DNA of 64,000 nucleotides from Cristatella mucedo. Taxonomy: Eukaryota; Bryozoa; Phylactolaemata; Cristatellidae. The notes below the pieces were generated by a model. The model made no database searches and had not been told where the DNA came from. It saw nothing but the letters and a program-made list of their open reading frames with translations. Positions within the stretch are counted from its first letter, which is position 1. Every line of letters starts with the position of its first letter. Positions 11,526 through 22,965 of this stretch are shown here, piece after piece. The stretch covers positions 1,336,501 to 1,400,500 of the forward strand of contig WPIO01000078.1 of the NCBI GenBank assembly GCA_009760855.2, given 5' to 3'. Position numbers and translations under genes: made by a program.

Positions 11526-12717
11526 GTAAGTGAGCCAACGTATAGTCTGCGCACGAGAGATGGAGCAGGTTATCAAAATGAGTTTGAATTTAACTTTTAA
11601 GGTACCTTTGAATTCCAATGTGAACACAGTGCAAGTGTCGAAGATGCTGCCCTTACATCTGCTGTGGTTAAATACATGAGACGACTACGCCGGTCAACTT
11701 ATGCCTGTGCAGGCAAGCTGAGGGTAACTACACAATCCCAAAGTCGGTAGCAGCCATTTTTGGCACACTTGAACAGCTAAATGTAAATTGCTGCCTTTTG
11801 CGTCGGAAGCGTAAATTAAAGAAAAATCAGAATGATCGAAAGCCGTCTTCAAAGAGATCAAACGCAGAAATATTTATTAGAAAATGGGTGCTTTTTAATT
11901 TATGGTGGAAATACAGAGTTAGAATTAACCTTATCTATCTTAGAATGCAGTAGAAAACCCCAACATTTAATAAAAATTGCATTAACGTTTGTGCACACTA
12001 GGGAAATATGATAATGAGGTGCGAAATTTGTTAAACTTAAAAGCAATAACGAAGCCAGGATGATTAATTAGGGGCCGGACCTGTTGATATTGTAAAACAC
12101 AGTAGAAATTGAAAGTCAGTGTGCCGAAAGTCGCGATGGATGGCCACATAATGTGAATATTTTACGCCGGACATCTTTTCGCGACGAATGCCGTAGGAAT
12201 TTTAGGCTTCGGGAGGGGGAGATAAGTGCTCCCCCGAGATATAGTTGAAACAAAAAGGGTGTAGCATCTTCCACTCCCGGCCAGAACTAGGCCGCCAGTG
12301 CAGCGCTCGTAACGACGCAAATCCCAACCGACTCGCGACGGATACTGGTGGAGCACTAACACTTGGATCACGGCAAAACGACTCCTGAGTGCTGCGCTAA
12401 TGTGTAAAAATATACAGCAGACAGCAGCGTAAAACTGCAGCTGCAAGGAACGCGCGTAACTTCTATATTAACGATAGTAAGTTATAATGGTGCTGACATT
12501 ATTGCACTCGAATTCCAGACTTATAGCAGTCTCTGCATCGCTTTAAGCTGAGTGCTGGTTAGCCGCGACATTAGACACAATTCGCTGAGGTTTGCAAAGG
12601 TTCTGAAAAATTCGCAGGAGGCGATTTTTCTGAATCTCAAAGTTCGACAGGGCAAGCTGCTACTTTACCATTCAAATACTTAGTATCACGCTGGGCATAA
12701 GTAAATCACTCCAATCA
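11526..12717. other. unassigned sequence
   Basis: No gene or known repeat recognised. A short imperfect hairpin (gaaaaattcgc/gcgatttttc) lies at about 12605-12630. A 94-codon minus-strand frame at 12162-12446 has no motif. Confidence 0.5.
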
Positions 12718-13155
12718 AGAAACCAATCCTGTACACTCTTAACCTCGCACAAACCTCGTACAAACCTCAAGTCCTTTGGAGACTGCATTTAGTTCGTATG
12801 CTCCCAAAGCCTGGAACTCACTCCCGACATGCGTCAGAACATCCCCTGACCTGACCACATTTAAAAGGAGCTTAAAAACTCACCTATTTAGGACAGCATT
12901 TAGTGGATCCCTGTGATTCGTCCTTGACGTGCTTACGCGTGCTGACACTGTGCATGCTGCCACTAACCACATTTGCAAGCTGACCCTGTGCATGTCACCC
13001 CTAACCATGTTATTCATTTTGTTTGTTTATCAAGCATGATTTTACTCACCAATCAATTGCATTTCCCTTTGCAGCAAATGTAAAGCACCTAGAGAGAGAT
13101 TGAGTTCTCTGAGGGCGCTTTATCGAGTGCATTATTATTATTATTATTATATTTT
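12718..13155 (+). mobile_element. LINE-B 3' end
   Basis: A 5'-truncated LINE-B: the C-terminal coding block (LWNSLP-like, TFKRSLKTHLF-like), then the 3' UTR with repeated tgctgac...gtgcatg words, the terminal hairpin at 13081-13122 (aaagcacct...gggcgcttt) and an (ATT)n tail to about 13150. Confidence 0.85.
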
Positions 13156-14576
13156 CCGTTCAATATTCCAAATTTTGTCACAAGCCATGAAACTAGCGCA
13201 ACACGAATGCTAAGGGTCTAGAGCAATTATCCACCACTTCTGACGCCAGCATTTACTAACTGGGTACGGCGGCTTCCACATCCTGACAGAACAGGTTGCA
13301 AACGCAGCGCCCGTAACTGTGCTGTTACGTAATGCTAGTCGCCTGCGACGGGCATGAGACGCCAGGGACGTCTGATACCTATTTCCATGGCCAGCGGCTT
13401 GTGGGGGCATCGACGATGCATGCAGGTTGGCCAACAGTAGCGTAATGCGTCAGTAGCGATGAGTGCCCTGCCTTAAAATAAAACTTCCTTATCCATAGCG
13501 TAAATAAGTCCATTCGAGAACGATGGAGGGTGACCGGCTTCCAGGACCTACCGCAGCGTACATCAACTATCGTTAGCTCTCTTCTCCGAGAGCCTTCCAG
13601 CTGCCTGACCCGACGTCTAGAGTGAAACGCCAATGTGGTGCCAAGTTTTGAGCGCAACTCGGCTGAATATTACACGATGTCGACATTTATACCGCCAAAT
13701 CACCAATTACAGCTGTTGGGTCCGCCTGGCTTCTCCACCCACCGCCTTTTTTCGGTCAAGACAGCGGACCCACTTGCAGCAGCTGCTTCTAAGCCAGCAT
13801 GCGCCCGAGCGGCCCGGTTCCGCGTTTCCATAATAAACGGCATCCGCCTGCGCCGTCGTGGTCTGTGCGCGACTGCCGCAAGCTTAGCAATCACGCAACC
13901 AGCTTTTAAAAATTATAATTCAGTAACCGCGAATGATAAATATCGGTATTAATGATCTAGCTCATCTAGTCCACCCTGGTTTCAACATTAAGAGGGTGCG
14001 GGTAGACCAACCGCAGTGAAAGAGGGTTTCCAATTTGTATTGCCAGAAATAAAGCTGGTGGCGGCCACTGCTGCTGCTGCTGCTGCTCCGTGGACGCTGC
14101 TATGGGCTATCCACTCAGTGCCAGACCGAAGCAACCAAGAGACATTCTATGCTGTCCCCGCGGTGTTAGCTCTTTAATGACGCTAGTACCAGGGGGCGCG
14201 CGGCGGCCCGACAGGACTAGGGGTGCAACAGCCTCCTGCCTCCCTGGCTCTGCTACTGCTCATAAATGTTGGGAACACCATGAAAAGAAAAGACGCAATT
14301 GTTACCTAGAGCATGAGATTTTAACAAAGCCACAGGTCTACCAAAAGGAAAAATAAATGTCAGTGCGCTCGGTATAATTACCTAATTTAAGTTTACCTAA
14401 ATAGATACATGCAGACTAACGTCGATCGGCAGTATACAATATTTCTGTGATACATGAAACTACGGGGCGCGCGATGCCTGAATTCACCCAGAGGCGGTGG
14501 TGATAATGCATTCGTGTAGAATCCATTGAAAGTGTTCTCGGCGGGACCTGAATTTAATATAATAATAATGCAATAA
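13156..14576. other. unassigned sequence
   Basis: No gene recognised. It holds overlapping frames without motifs at 13379-13952 and 14090-14356, and a short (CTG)n run at about 14066-14086. Confidence 0.45.
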
Positions 14577-14753
14577 ATAAATAAATCCTAGCTGATTAAT
14601 CAGCCTCTTTTCATATAGCGACAGAACAGCCTTTACGGGAATCACCACCGCTAGCAGTGGGGATGAAGAATCGCCCACCGCAGGAATCGAACTCACGACC
14701 TCGGGGCCTAGGTCGTGAAAGCAACCGCCTTACCTAGTGTGCCATCACGGCTA
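14577..14753 (-). mobile_element. SINE-1
   Basis: A good minus-strand copy. The tail agctgattaatcagcctctt is at the low end, and box B is seen as ggaatcgaactc. The palindrome-like acgacctcgggg...ggtcgt lies between the boxes, and box A is seen as cgccttacctagtgtgcc. It lies back to back with SINE-2 at 14762. Confidence 0.9.
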
Positions 14754-14761
14754 ATTTCGTT

Positions 14762-14912
14762 GTATAGTGCCTTAAGAGAACCTATTCTCAATTTAGGCAC
14801 TTCACATTTTACACAGAGCTCGAGCCCACGATCACGGCCATCAAATACGTTCAAATTCACATCAGTTGGGGTGAGCACCTTAACCACTGAGCCAAACCTA
14901 CGGGCTATTCTA
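14762..14912 (-). mobile_element. SINE-2
   Basis: A tRNA-derived SINE whose 3' end is LINE-B-like. The plus strand shows the hairpin (tagtgccttaagagaacct...aggcact) at 14765-14805, then box B as gagctcgagccca, and box A as caccttaaccactgagcca. This is the same family as 43155-43310. Confidence 0.85.
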
Positions 14913-16602
14913 AGATAACTTCCGCTGAATAGAAAATATTATTTTCAAAAGTATTTAATTTTGTTCGAAAGCGCTGACTTCATTAGCTGAGGATGGGATT
15001 TTAACGGTACGTTGCCTTTACCGGGCTCGATAATAAAAGAGGGCGTGTCGAGAAGCGCCTGGCGGTCGCGCGATCGGGCTGCTCTCACGAACTCACCACT
15101 CTTTCTCTACGATTGCGATGAGTCTCTAAGTGATGAGCCGGGATCTTTGAAACACGGTGAGCAATTTTTGAGAAGTCTTCGTAGCAGGAGGCTAAATGGT
15201 GTGCAAGTTCAATTCCTTTAACATTGCAACTCTGTGCTGGATCGCCAGGAATCTTCACTGTGATAGGCCGCTCAAATTAAGTGTCCTTCGGCAGGCCGCT
15301 TGTCAAATGGGATTCTGAAAGCTTAAAGCGAGTTTACCTTGCCAAAACATAAACATTGGCTGGTAAACTTTCGCACCATTTCTTCATTTCTAAATACCTG
15401 AGCATCAGCTTTTTGTGAACCTCAGCCTAACAGCGAATAGCAAACTAGCCAGAAAGTATCACATAAAGGATCTTTACCGAAATTAGTACAGTGAATTGAT
15501 CGCAGAGTCGTAAATACGCTTGCCTTCGTCACCGGAAGCAAAGGGTCAATTCATGATAGCGAAAACTTGTTATTTAGTCGTCGATGGAGGCAAAACTCTT
15601 ACAGCTCACTCTGCTGGCTGCTTCGGCCTATAAAATATTACTATAACTGTACGTCGCACTGAAGAAAAGCCACAATGAGAAATTCTGAAGAGAGAAATAT
15701 ACTGGGAGCTCGCGTCCGAGATAGAACAGAATAATTCATATGGAATTGATCGACATTGTTTTCCTAGCTGCTTGTGGATATTAGGTTTTAAGGAACGCAT
15801 AAAAACTACGAACGTCGCTAAGGGTTTCAGCAATAATATTTTCCGAAACGCTGACATCTTTTACTGGCATATACTCTGAAATATGTTTTTTTATGCACAG
15901 GCTTTATTCGCGAAGAGTCAACAAAATGTGGCAATATCTATTTCGTATCTATATCTGATACGGGTAAAGCTTTCGGTGCCAGTTAGCTGAGGGTCTCGAG
16001 AACGAGTTTAGATTTTACGTCGTCCCTCGTTTAATCGCCACTGTAGATGCTTCACCGTTATGCAGCTCAGCTAATGTGACTTGGCAGAGTCCCGTGCTGT
16101 ATCATTCGTTCGCCCGCCACATTCCTGCTATCTACGGCAGGAGACCCGCTCTACTCAACCCTCAGCGTGTGCTGCATTCAAGCTGCGTAGCACAAGGTTG
16201 GACTACTCCTCTGTATATTAAGGCTACAGCTCATTCTATTTGAGTCTAAACGTCGATTAATAAGAGCTCGCTCTGGCCATATTCTTTCAAATCGTGTGAA
16301 TGCGAAGGACAAAACAGTGCCAAATAAAAGGACTAGTGCTTCTTTGGTCTTAATCAATAAAGCCAGTTCCCTCCTCGTAGATTTAGGAAGGTTCCCGAAT
16401 TGCTCTTTTATTAAAATTATTCGGAACAGCGATGCTTCAATTTCACGTATAGCACGGCGGTGCCGTCACCGTCAACCTAGTGACGAGTTACAGGAGCTGA
16501 TCCGAACTGCTCAGGGCACTGGTTGAGCAAGTGCACTTTCGGCCACCCGAACATGTGCTTCAGTTGTCCACAAGCGGGGCCAGCTCTCTGCCGCGGCCAC
16601 CA
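14913..16602. other. unassigned sequence
   Basis: No recognisable gene or element. Frames at 15012-15221 (+), 15606-15857 (-) and 16296-16526 (+) are short and without motifs. Confidence 0.5.
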
Positions 16603-16710
16603 CTAACCGTTCGATAATTCTTCCTTTGCAGCAAATGCGAAGTGCCTAGAGAGAGATTCAGTTCTCACAGGGGGCTATGCACAAGTATTATTATTATTAT
16701 TATTATTATC
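16603..16710 (+). mobile_element. LINE-B 3' terminal stub
   Basis: Only the last 100 bases or so: ccgttcgataattc, ttcctttgcagcaaatg, the terminal hairpin region and an (ATT)8-like tail at about 16685-16709. Confidence 0.85.
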
Positions 16711-17289
16711 GTTACTGTTATTACTATAACCCTATCGATCCCCACAAATTGAGGCCCCCAAATCGAGTCCCTCCCTCCTATCGAACCCTAACACTCAAAA
16801 GAAGAGATCCCTGACCACAGCGCTCAACCGACCTGGAGAGTGCAAGCATGTGACTGTATGCCTACGCACGTGACTGAGATTGTGTGCTGGCAGATCCTCT
16901 TGTCTGGGGGCTGACCGGGCGCTTTAAGTATCAGTAAAGCAGGACCGTCACGTCAAACCATTGTACATTCACCGGCAGGTGACAGCAAACCTTAGTTGCA
17001 AGATTAGCCGGCCTTCTAGAAAGGCGCCTGGTGCTTTGTACAAAGTCTTGGCCACCAGACTACCCGATATTGCGTTATCTGCTGAGATTACCTTTAGGTC
17101 AAACCCTCTGATGCTGCACTACGACGAACGCACCCGCTGAGCCATGGGACAGCCAGTTCTTACTGGGCTGACTTCGGATGGAGCTCGACTTCTCATATGC
17201 CATGAAAGCATCCCCAGTGGTTCGCTCTCGGTCAGCCGTTGGCATTTGTGCCAACCATTTCGCTGGCTGTCAGTCTGCTATAGTTCCAG
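16711..17289. other. unassigned sequence with a tRNA-like relic
   Basis: At 17080-17148 the minus strand carries a tRNA-like stretch (ggctcagcgggtgcg resembling box A, gggtttgacct a weak box B), probably a SINE remnant. The segment 17217-17275 is shared with 26372-26434. Nothing else recognised. Confidence 0.4.
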
Positions 17290-17770
17290 AGCTATACGGT
17301 ATTGGTATCTGATCAGGAGTTTCTCAGCTTGTTGTGCCCAATCTTTCGGCAGCTTTTCAGACTATAGATCACCAAGTCCTTCTCCGGAGTCTTTCATCTT
17401 GCCTGGGCATCACTGGTACTGCACTGCCATGGTTTTTAAGTCCTATCTCATTGGGAGATTAAAGAGTTTGATGTGAACGGAAAACGATCATCCGAAGGAA
17501 CCCCTGAAGTATGGGGTATCTTGGGGCTTCATAATTAGTCGGTTCTTTTCACGGTTATATTCTCCCTTATGCCAATATGATTGCCAGGCACAACCAAGGC
17601 TTTCACTGTTATGCAAATGAAGCACAGGTGTACCCTTGCTTTCATTCCTCCCAGCCCTCCAGCACGACTAATTCTTTCAACCCTCTAGCTGCATGTATCA
17701 ATTAAATTGGCCAATTGAAGCAAGCATTATTAAACTGGATGATTATTAAAACAACTTACTAGTTAAATAC
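17290..17770 (+). mobile_element. LINE-B RT fragment
   Basis: A broken frame encodes the RT core: ITGTA..WF.SYL, then GKRSSEG, then a decayed GI.QGSVLGP equivalent and a polymerase-box region. It aligns with 51100-51500 (reverse strand) and 47080-47480. Several frameshifts. The 3' half of the element is missing, and a minus-strand LINE-B starts at 17838. Confidence 0.75.
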
Positions 17771-17837
17771 AATCGAAGACGACTCTGAAAGTAGAAAACC
17801 TGACGCTCGAAATCGGCTCTGCCAGCACATAATTGAT

Positions 17838-18535
17838 TTTAGCGCCCTCATAGAATTCAATCTCGTTCTAGGTACTTTACATTTGCTGCAAAGGAAGATT
17901 TATCGAATGGTTAGTGGTAGCGCTCAATTACATCAAGCATTACAAAGTTAGGGGTGACATGCACAGGTTCAGCATACAAATATGGTTAGAGGCAGCATAC
18001 AATAGTGTCAGCATGCATAAGCACATAAAAGACGAATCACATGGATGCTGTGATAAATAGATGCGTTTTTAGTTTCTTTTCAAATGTGATCAAGTCAGGG
18101 ATTTCGCGACGCAAGTCGGGAGTGAGTCCCAGGCTTTGGGAGCAAACGAACTAAAAGCACGGTCTCCAAAGATGTAAGGTTCTTACGAGGAATTACCAAA
18201 CGATTCGATTCCGAAACGTGAGTTGCACGATGCTTAGCCAGGCGAGGGATTAGATCTTATATGTGGGATGGAGCCAAAAAATTAAGGGACCTAAAAGTGA
18301 GTGACAGAACCTGGAGTTCGATGCGTTGCTTGACTGGCAGCCCGTGCAGGTCGGCAAGAAGTGGTGAGATGTGGCAACTGCGAGAATCACGACAGGCAAG
18401 CCTAGCTGCAGTATTGTGCACTAGTTGTAAGCGCCTGAGTGCACAGACAAGTGGAACAGCAAGCAGTGATCATATATCATGTCGAATGTGCACAAAATCA
18501 AGGTGTAATGGTTCAATTAACATTTCATGAGACCA
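17838..18535 (-). mobile_element. LINE-B 3' part
   Basis: Minus-strand 3' UTR (hairpin seen as gcgccctcatag...ctaggtacttt, low end) and C-terminal RT block, up to the tagctgcagtattgtgcac block. It meets a plus-strand LINE-B at 18536, giving a head-to-head pair. Confidence 0.85.
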
Positions 18536-19228
18536 CCATATCAGCTTCACAGTCAAGTCTGCATACTTTCAGCTGCATAGCACTAAATTTGGGCCGGCCT
18601 AGACAGAGATAATACGTCTCAACTTGTCACAGCATTTGGAACATCCCGTTATACCTTTGTAACTCACTGTCTGCTTGTTTACCGGCTTGTGCAGTCAGAT
18701 GCTCACAGTTGATGAAAACCACTACAGCTAGGCTTGTCAGAGGCGTAGTTGCCTCATAACACCACTTCTCGCCGACCTACATCGACTCCTAGTCAAGCAC
18801 GGCATCGGCTTCAAAGTTATGTTACTCACTTTGAATCCCCTTTATTCTTTGGCTCCAACATGTACATCGAATCGTCTTCCTCATCTGGCTTAGCATCGTA
18901 CCAACCAGTTTTCGGTAATCGTCTAATCGATTACCCATACGAACTTCAAATCCTTTACAGATCTGCCTTTCTGTTCGTATGCTCCGAAAGCCTTTTACTC
19001 ATTTCATGACATCCCTTGAGTTGACATTTAAAAAGAAACTAAAACGCATCTATTTTTCGCCGCATTTAGTGAGATTTGCATCAGGACCCTGTGCATTTCG
19101 TCTCTAACCGTGTCATGCTTGTTGTCATTGGGCATCCTACCACCAACAATTCGATTGTGCTTTATTTGCAGCAAATGTAAAGTGCCTAGAAAGCGAATGA
19201 GTTCTCTTAGGGCGATACACAGATGTAT
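18536..19228 (+). mobile_element. LINE-B 3' half
   Basis: The RT C-terminal region (from the block before PVIP through SQMLTV), then the 3' UTR and terminal hairpin at 19180-19220. The usual (ATT)n tail is almost absent because the LINE-A tail begins at 19229. Confidence 0.8.
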
Positions 19229-19293
19229 TATCGTTATGTAATGTAATGTATCTCCGTCAGTAACTCCACAAAGTCATAAAGACCATGTGGGTG

Positions 19294-21021
19294 TTACGCA
19301 GGAGAGTTTTGTATAGCCCACTCACAGCCTAAGCGGCATTCGGTACGCATTCGGTAGCCAACAGACTTCGTCTCACGCAACGAAGAGAAAGTGGGAAGCA
19401 TTGCAGAGTCAAGAAAGCAGTTGAGGTAGTGAGTAGCATAGAATAAGCAGTTCAGGACCGCTGAAAAAGATGTCCCATAGTCGGCAGTTGGAAAGTAGAT
19501 GACGTTGCATAAGAATTGTGGAAGCGAGTTCCAGTCTAGGACCTGCAGAGCTAAAGCTTCTGTCGCCAACTGTCTTTAGGCAGAGGAATGGGACAGCTAA
19601 TTTATTGTCCACACAGGACCTAAGGGCGCGAACAGGCTGAAACTGATGCAGCATTTTAGCTAGGTACGAAGGAGGCAAGCCGTGGTGGGCCTTGTGGGTT
19701 TGCATAAGAACTTTGATCTGTATCCTTTGCTCGACCGGCAACCATCCTAGCTCTTTCAGCAGAGGTGACACGTCCTCAAACCGCTGGGACTTGAAGACCA
19801 GCCTTGCAGCCATATTCATTGTCCGCTGTAGTGGCATAATAGCTTTCTTTGGTAGCCCAGCCAAAAGGGAATTACAATAATCAAGCCGAGACAGAACTAA
19901 AGACCTAGTTAAATTTTTTACAAGCCACTGTGGGAGACAGCTTCTAATCTTGGATAGGGATCGGATGTGATGGCTAGTTGTAGAGGCAGTCTTCTGAAGG
20001 AAGCTTTTGAAATTGAGGCAGCTGTCGAACACAACACCTAGATTACCAGCACGTGGTGAAGGTCGCACAATAGCATCACCTATTAGAACAGCAAAGCCTT
20101 TTAATCCAGCCACACGCTTAGGGTGTCCTATGAGAAGCAGTTCGGTTTTATCATCATTTAATTTCAGGAAGTTTTCCGACATCCAGGATCGAATATCGGC
20201 AAGGCAAGCATTCAGTTTCTCAGTTGTGGCAGCAGATTCCGACGGTTTGAATGACAAATACAACTGAGTATCGTCAGCATAGAAGTGATATCCTATTCCA
20301 TGGGCCTTAATCACTTTTCCCAGAGGTTGCGTATAAATGGAGAACAGCTAGGGACCAAGTACAGACCCTTGAGGGACTCCACAGGTGACCCATCTCATGT
20401 CAGAGACCTGACCCCTACACGACACGGATTGAACACGATCAGAGAAGTATGATTTAAACCACGCCAGTGCTTCGTCTGCCAGACCGATCGTTGATCTCAA
20501 TCGTTCAAGCAGAACTTCGTGATCAATGGTGTCGAAGGCAGCAGACAGATCTAGCAGAGCTAGGGCAGTGACATTCCCGTCGTCGTTGCCACGTAGAATG
20601 TCATTGCTAACACGGAGGAGAGCAGTTTCAGTAGAGTGCTGCCTCTTGAAACCTGATTGAAATGTTTCTGACATTCCATTATTTTCAATATGTTCAACTA
20701 GCCGCTTAGCAACAATTTTTTCAAGAATCTTTGATAAGAACGGGAGAAGGGAAACTGGGCGATAGTTTGCTAGTCCCCCTGTGTCTAATCCGGGCTTTTA
20801 AGAATAGGTCTAACGATTGCCGATTTGAAGGACTTGGGGACGACCCCTTTTCGCAAAGAAGCATTTAAAATCTGGGTTATGGCAGGGCTAAGTTGGTCTG
20901 CAAGTGAAGACCACAGAGATGAAGGTATAGGGTCTTCAGGAGACGAGCTCGTTTTGCTAGACCTTAATAAGGCAGCCACGTCACAGGCAGAAACATCGGA
21001 GAACCTTTTAAGTAAGGTCAC
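19294..21021 (-). pseudogene. LINE-A reverse transcriptase region (broken)
   Basis: This encodes the RT and C-terminal domain that would copy LINE-A RNA at a nicked target. In order, the frame pieces 20785-21021, 20348-20674 and 19409-20314 show DPIPSSLWS, then SGFKRQHSTETALLRV, LSAAFDTIDHEVL, CGVPQGSVLGP and the catalytic box [14 protein letters not shown] with both aspartates intact. C-terminal landmarks [27 protein letters not shown] and [13 protein letters not shown] follow. Lesions seen: a stop directly after QGSVLGP, a shift between 20785 and 20674, and a 2-base loss near 19545 that changes PRLWNSLP to PRLELAS. The other frame (19294-19569) carries the downstream WNSLPQF block. Confidence 0.88.
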
Positions 21022-21212
21022 AGGTTGAGGAACGGCGATTGCTTTGGTCAGAGGGGGCTAAATGGAGGCACGAATGTGCACAATTTTTTCAGTAAAGAAG
21101 GCTGAAAACTTTTCGGCTGAGCCCTTAATATCTGGGGAGTCAGACCTCATAGCATTGGCCAGTAAATGGTTTACTGTCTTATAAATCTGTTTAGTGTCCG
21201 ACTGGCAGGAAA

Positions 21213-22609
21213 TCAGTTTTCTAATGAATAAAAAGCCCTGGCTTTTTTAAGCTTTCGGGTGTAAACTCGAAGGAAGTCTTTAAAATTGACTAGGTCTGCC
21301 TCAGACCCCGATTTCTTGAAATGACGTTCCAGCCTGCGCTTAACACTGCGCATCTTAAGGAATTTTTTTGTAAATTGAAAGCAATCTCGACGACTTTGAA
21401 CACGGGTAGAGCAAACGGGAGCATGCTTGTCAAGAGCACTCGTGAGTGTCATGTTCATCGCATCAGTGAGGGTATCGAGGATGCCGGCCGAGTCTGAATG
21501 CAGATCAAGAAGGCCTGCATCACAAACAGATTTCAAAAACTTGTCCATGTCAATGCTTTGTAAGTTACGTCGTTTGGCAAATTGGACATTGCCCTGCACG
21601 TACGAGGGAGCAGGAACAGTAAACGAGACCGAACAATGATCTGAGAGGGTCAGTGGGCACACCACAAATTCAGTGGGGAGGACATCCTTAGTGATCACGA
21701 GATCTAGAATGTGGCCACCGACGTGGGTGCTATGATTAACGTGTTGGGCCAAACCAAAATTCTCCAGACAGTCAAGAAATGAGGGGACCTGGAAGTTGCT
21801 AGGGTTGTCAACGTGAATATTGAAGTCTCCTACAATCAGTTACGGCCTGTCACACACAAATATTTTAGCGAGGAGCTCTGAAAACTCCTCTATAAACAAG
21901 TTTAGACAGCCAGGAGGTCGGTATATCCCAACGGTGAGAGGCATTGTCTTTGATGAAGACCTGATAGCAACCGATTCAAACGATGACCCATGCGAGAAAC
22001 TGCACATTTCATAGCCAGACGATTCGCTAACAACAATTGCAGCCCTGCCACCAACCTTGTCAGAACGCATGGACTGATAGAATGAGAACCCGGGTGGGGT
22101 GGTCTCGGAAATACAGCTACTGGAACAAGGCGTTATCCAGGTTTCGGTAAGCAGAAATGCATCTAGCTTCTCCTGGACCACCTGATCGCGGATAAGTAAC
22201 CCCTTGGTTTTTAGCGAGCGGACATTTAGTAGGCGGAATTTAAGAGGATGTCCAACAACTGGGCGACGGCGATGAAGTGGCTCGTATTCTCTACCGTTTG
22301 CGTCCGGCCCGGCGGACGCTGGCTCTTCGAATTTGAATTGGACCTTGGTAACGGCCGTGGGATGACGTTTCACAACGCGCAGGGCTACGGCGGGTGGGCT
22401 ACTACCGCAACAAGTACTATTCAGCGCTTTAAACTTACGAGTCGGAGGTTTGATAGCCGAGCTGTTGATGGGGCGAACGCAGGATGCAGGAAGGTTCTCA
22501 CTGACCCGCCGGAGAAGGCCCGGCGGTAGGTATCGACGAATGGCGACATCGCACCTTATGCTAAGCAGGTCCTATTAATTGTAGCATATCCGAGGACAGC
22601 TCATAAATA
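21213..22609 (-). pseudogene. LINE-A endonuclease region (broken)
   Basis: An apurinic-type EN domain (exonuclease-endonuclease-phosphatase fold) that nicks the genomic target. Pieces 21840-22373 and 21213-21752 read in one frame, with a single stop near 21841 between CDRP and LIVGDFNIHVD. Visible motifs are LLNVRSLKTK, LLTETWI, the glycine-rich KVGGRAA, VGIYRPPG, GDFNIH, and ILDLVIT followed by LSDHCSVSF. The upstream frame runs back through INSSAIKPPTRKFKALNS to a CPRI block near 22600, matching 29590 and 7801-8045, so the open frame probably starts upstream of EN. No separate ORF1 was seen. Confidence 0.85.
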
Positions 22610-22769
22610 GTCACAGAGAAGATAGCAGCGGAATACCCGAAGGTATTACGGAGAAATCAAGTAAAGGTCCACACCAAAGCTAGGAGTAGCCCGAGGCCGC
22701 TCTTTAGCGCGGGGAGGAAAAAGGTTATCATTATTAATAAGTGGGGAATCGGGCTGTAATGTCAAATCG

Positions 22770-22965
22770 ACGGCCTTGAGGGCTGGGAGAGATCAAAACA
22801 AAGGTACGACTGACTTTCGTGTCCATAGAAGTGTAAGCCTTGGTTCTGCCTGGCAATCTCAACGGCAAGAAGGAGAGTATACATCTTTTAAAACAACCAA
22901 ACCAAGCACAAAGCCCTGAGGTACCCCATACTTTAGTGGTTCCTCAGATGATCGTTTTTTGCAGT
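22770..22965 (-). mobile_element. LINE-B RT fragment
   Basis: An internal piece matching 51160-51340: gctgggagagatcaaaacaa, then the block with gcctggcaatc, then ccctgaggtacccca, equivalent to the GxPQGS region on the minus strand. Both ends are truncated. Confidence 0.75.

Larger units (their letters stand above)
19229..22725 (-). mobile_element. LINE-A, best and most complete copy
   Basis: A near-full-length non-LTR retrotransposon of the L2/CR1-like group. Minus-strand order: 5' UTR (about 22725-22610), EN, linker, RT, C-terminal domain, 3' UTR, and a (CATTA)n-type tail at the low end (tatgtaatgtaatg on the plus strand, about 19232-19252). Only a few stops and frameshifts interrupt the reading frame, far fewer than in the other copies, so this is the youngest LINE-A here. 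No LTRs. Coding parts are listed separately. Confidence 0.9.
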
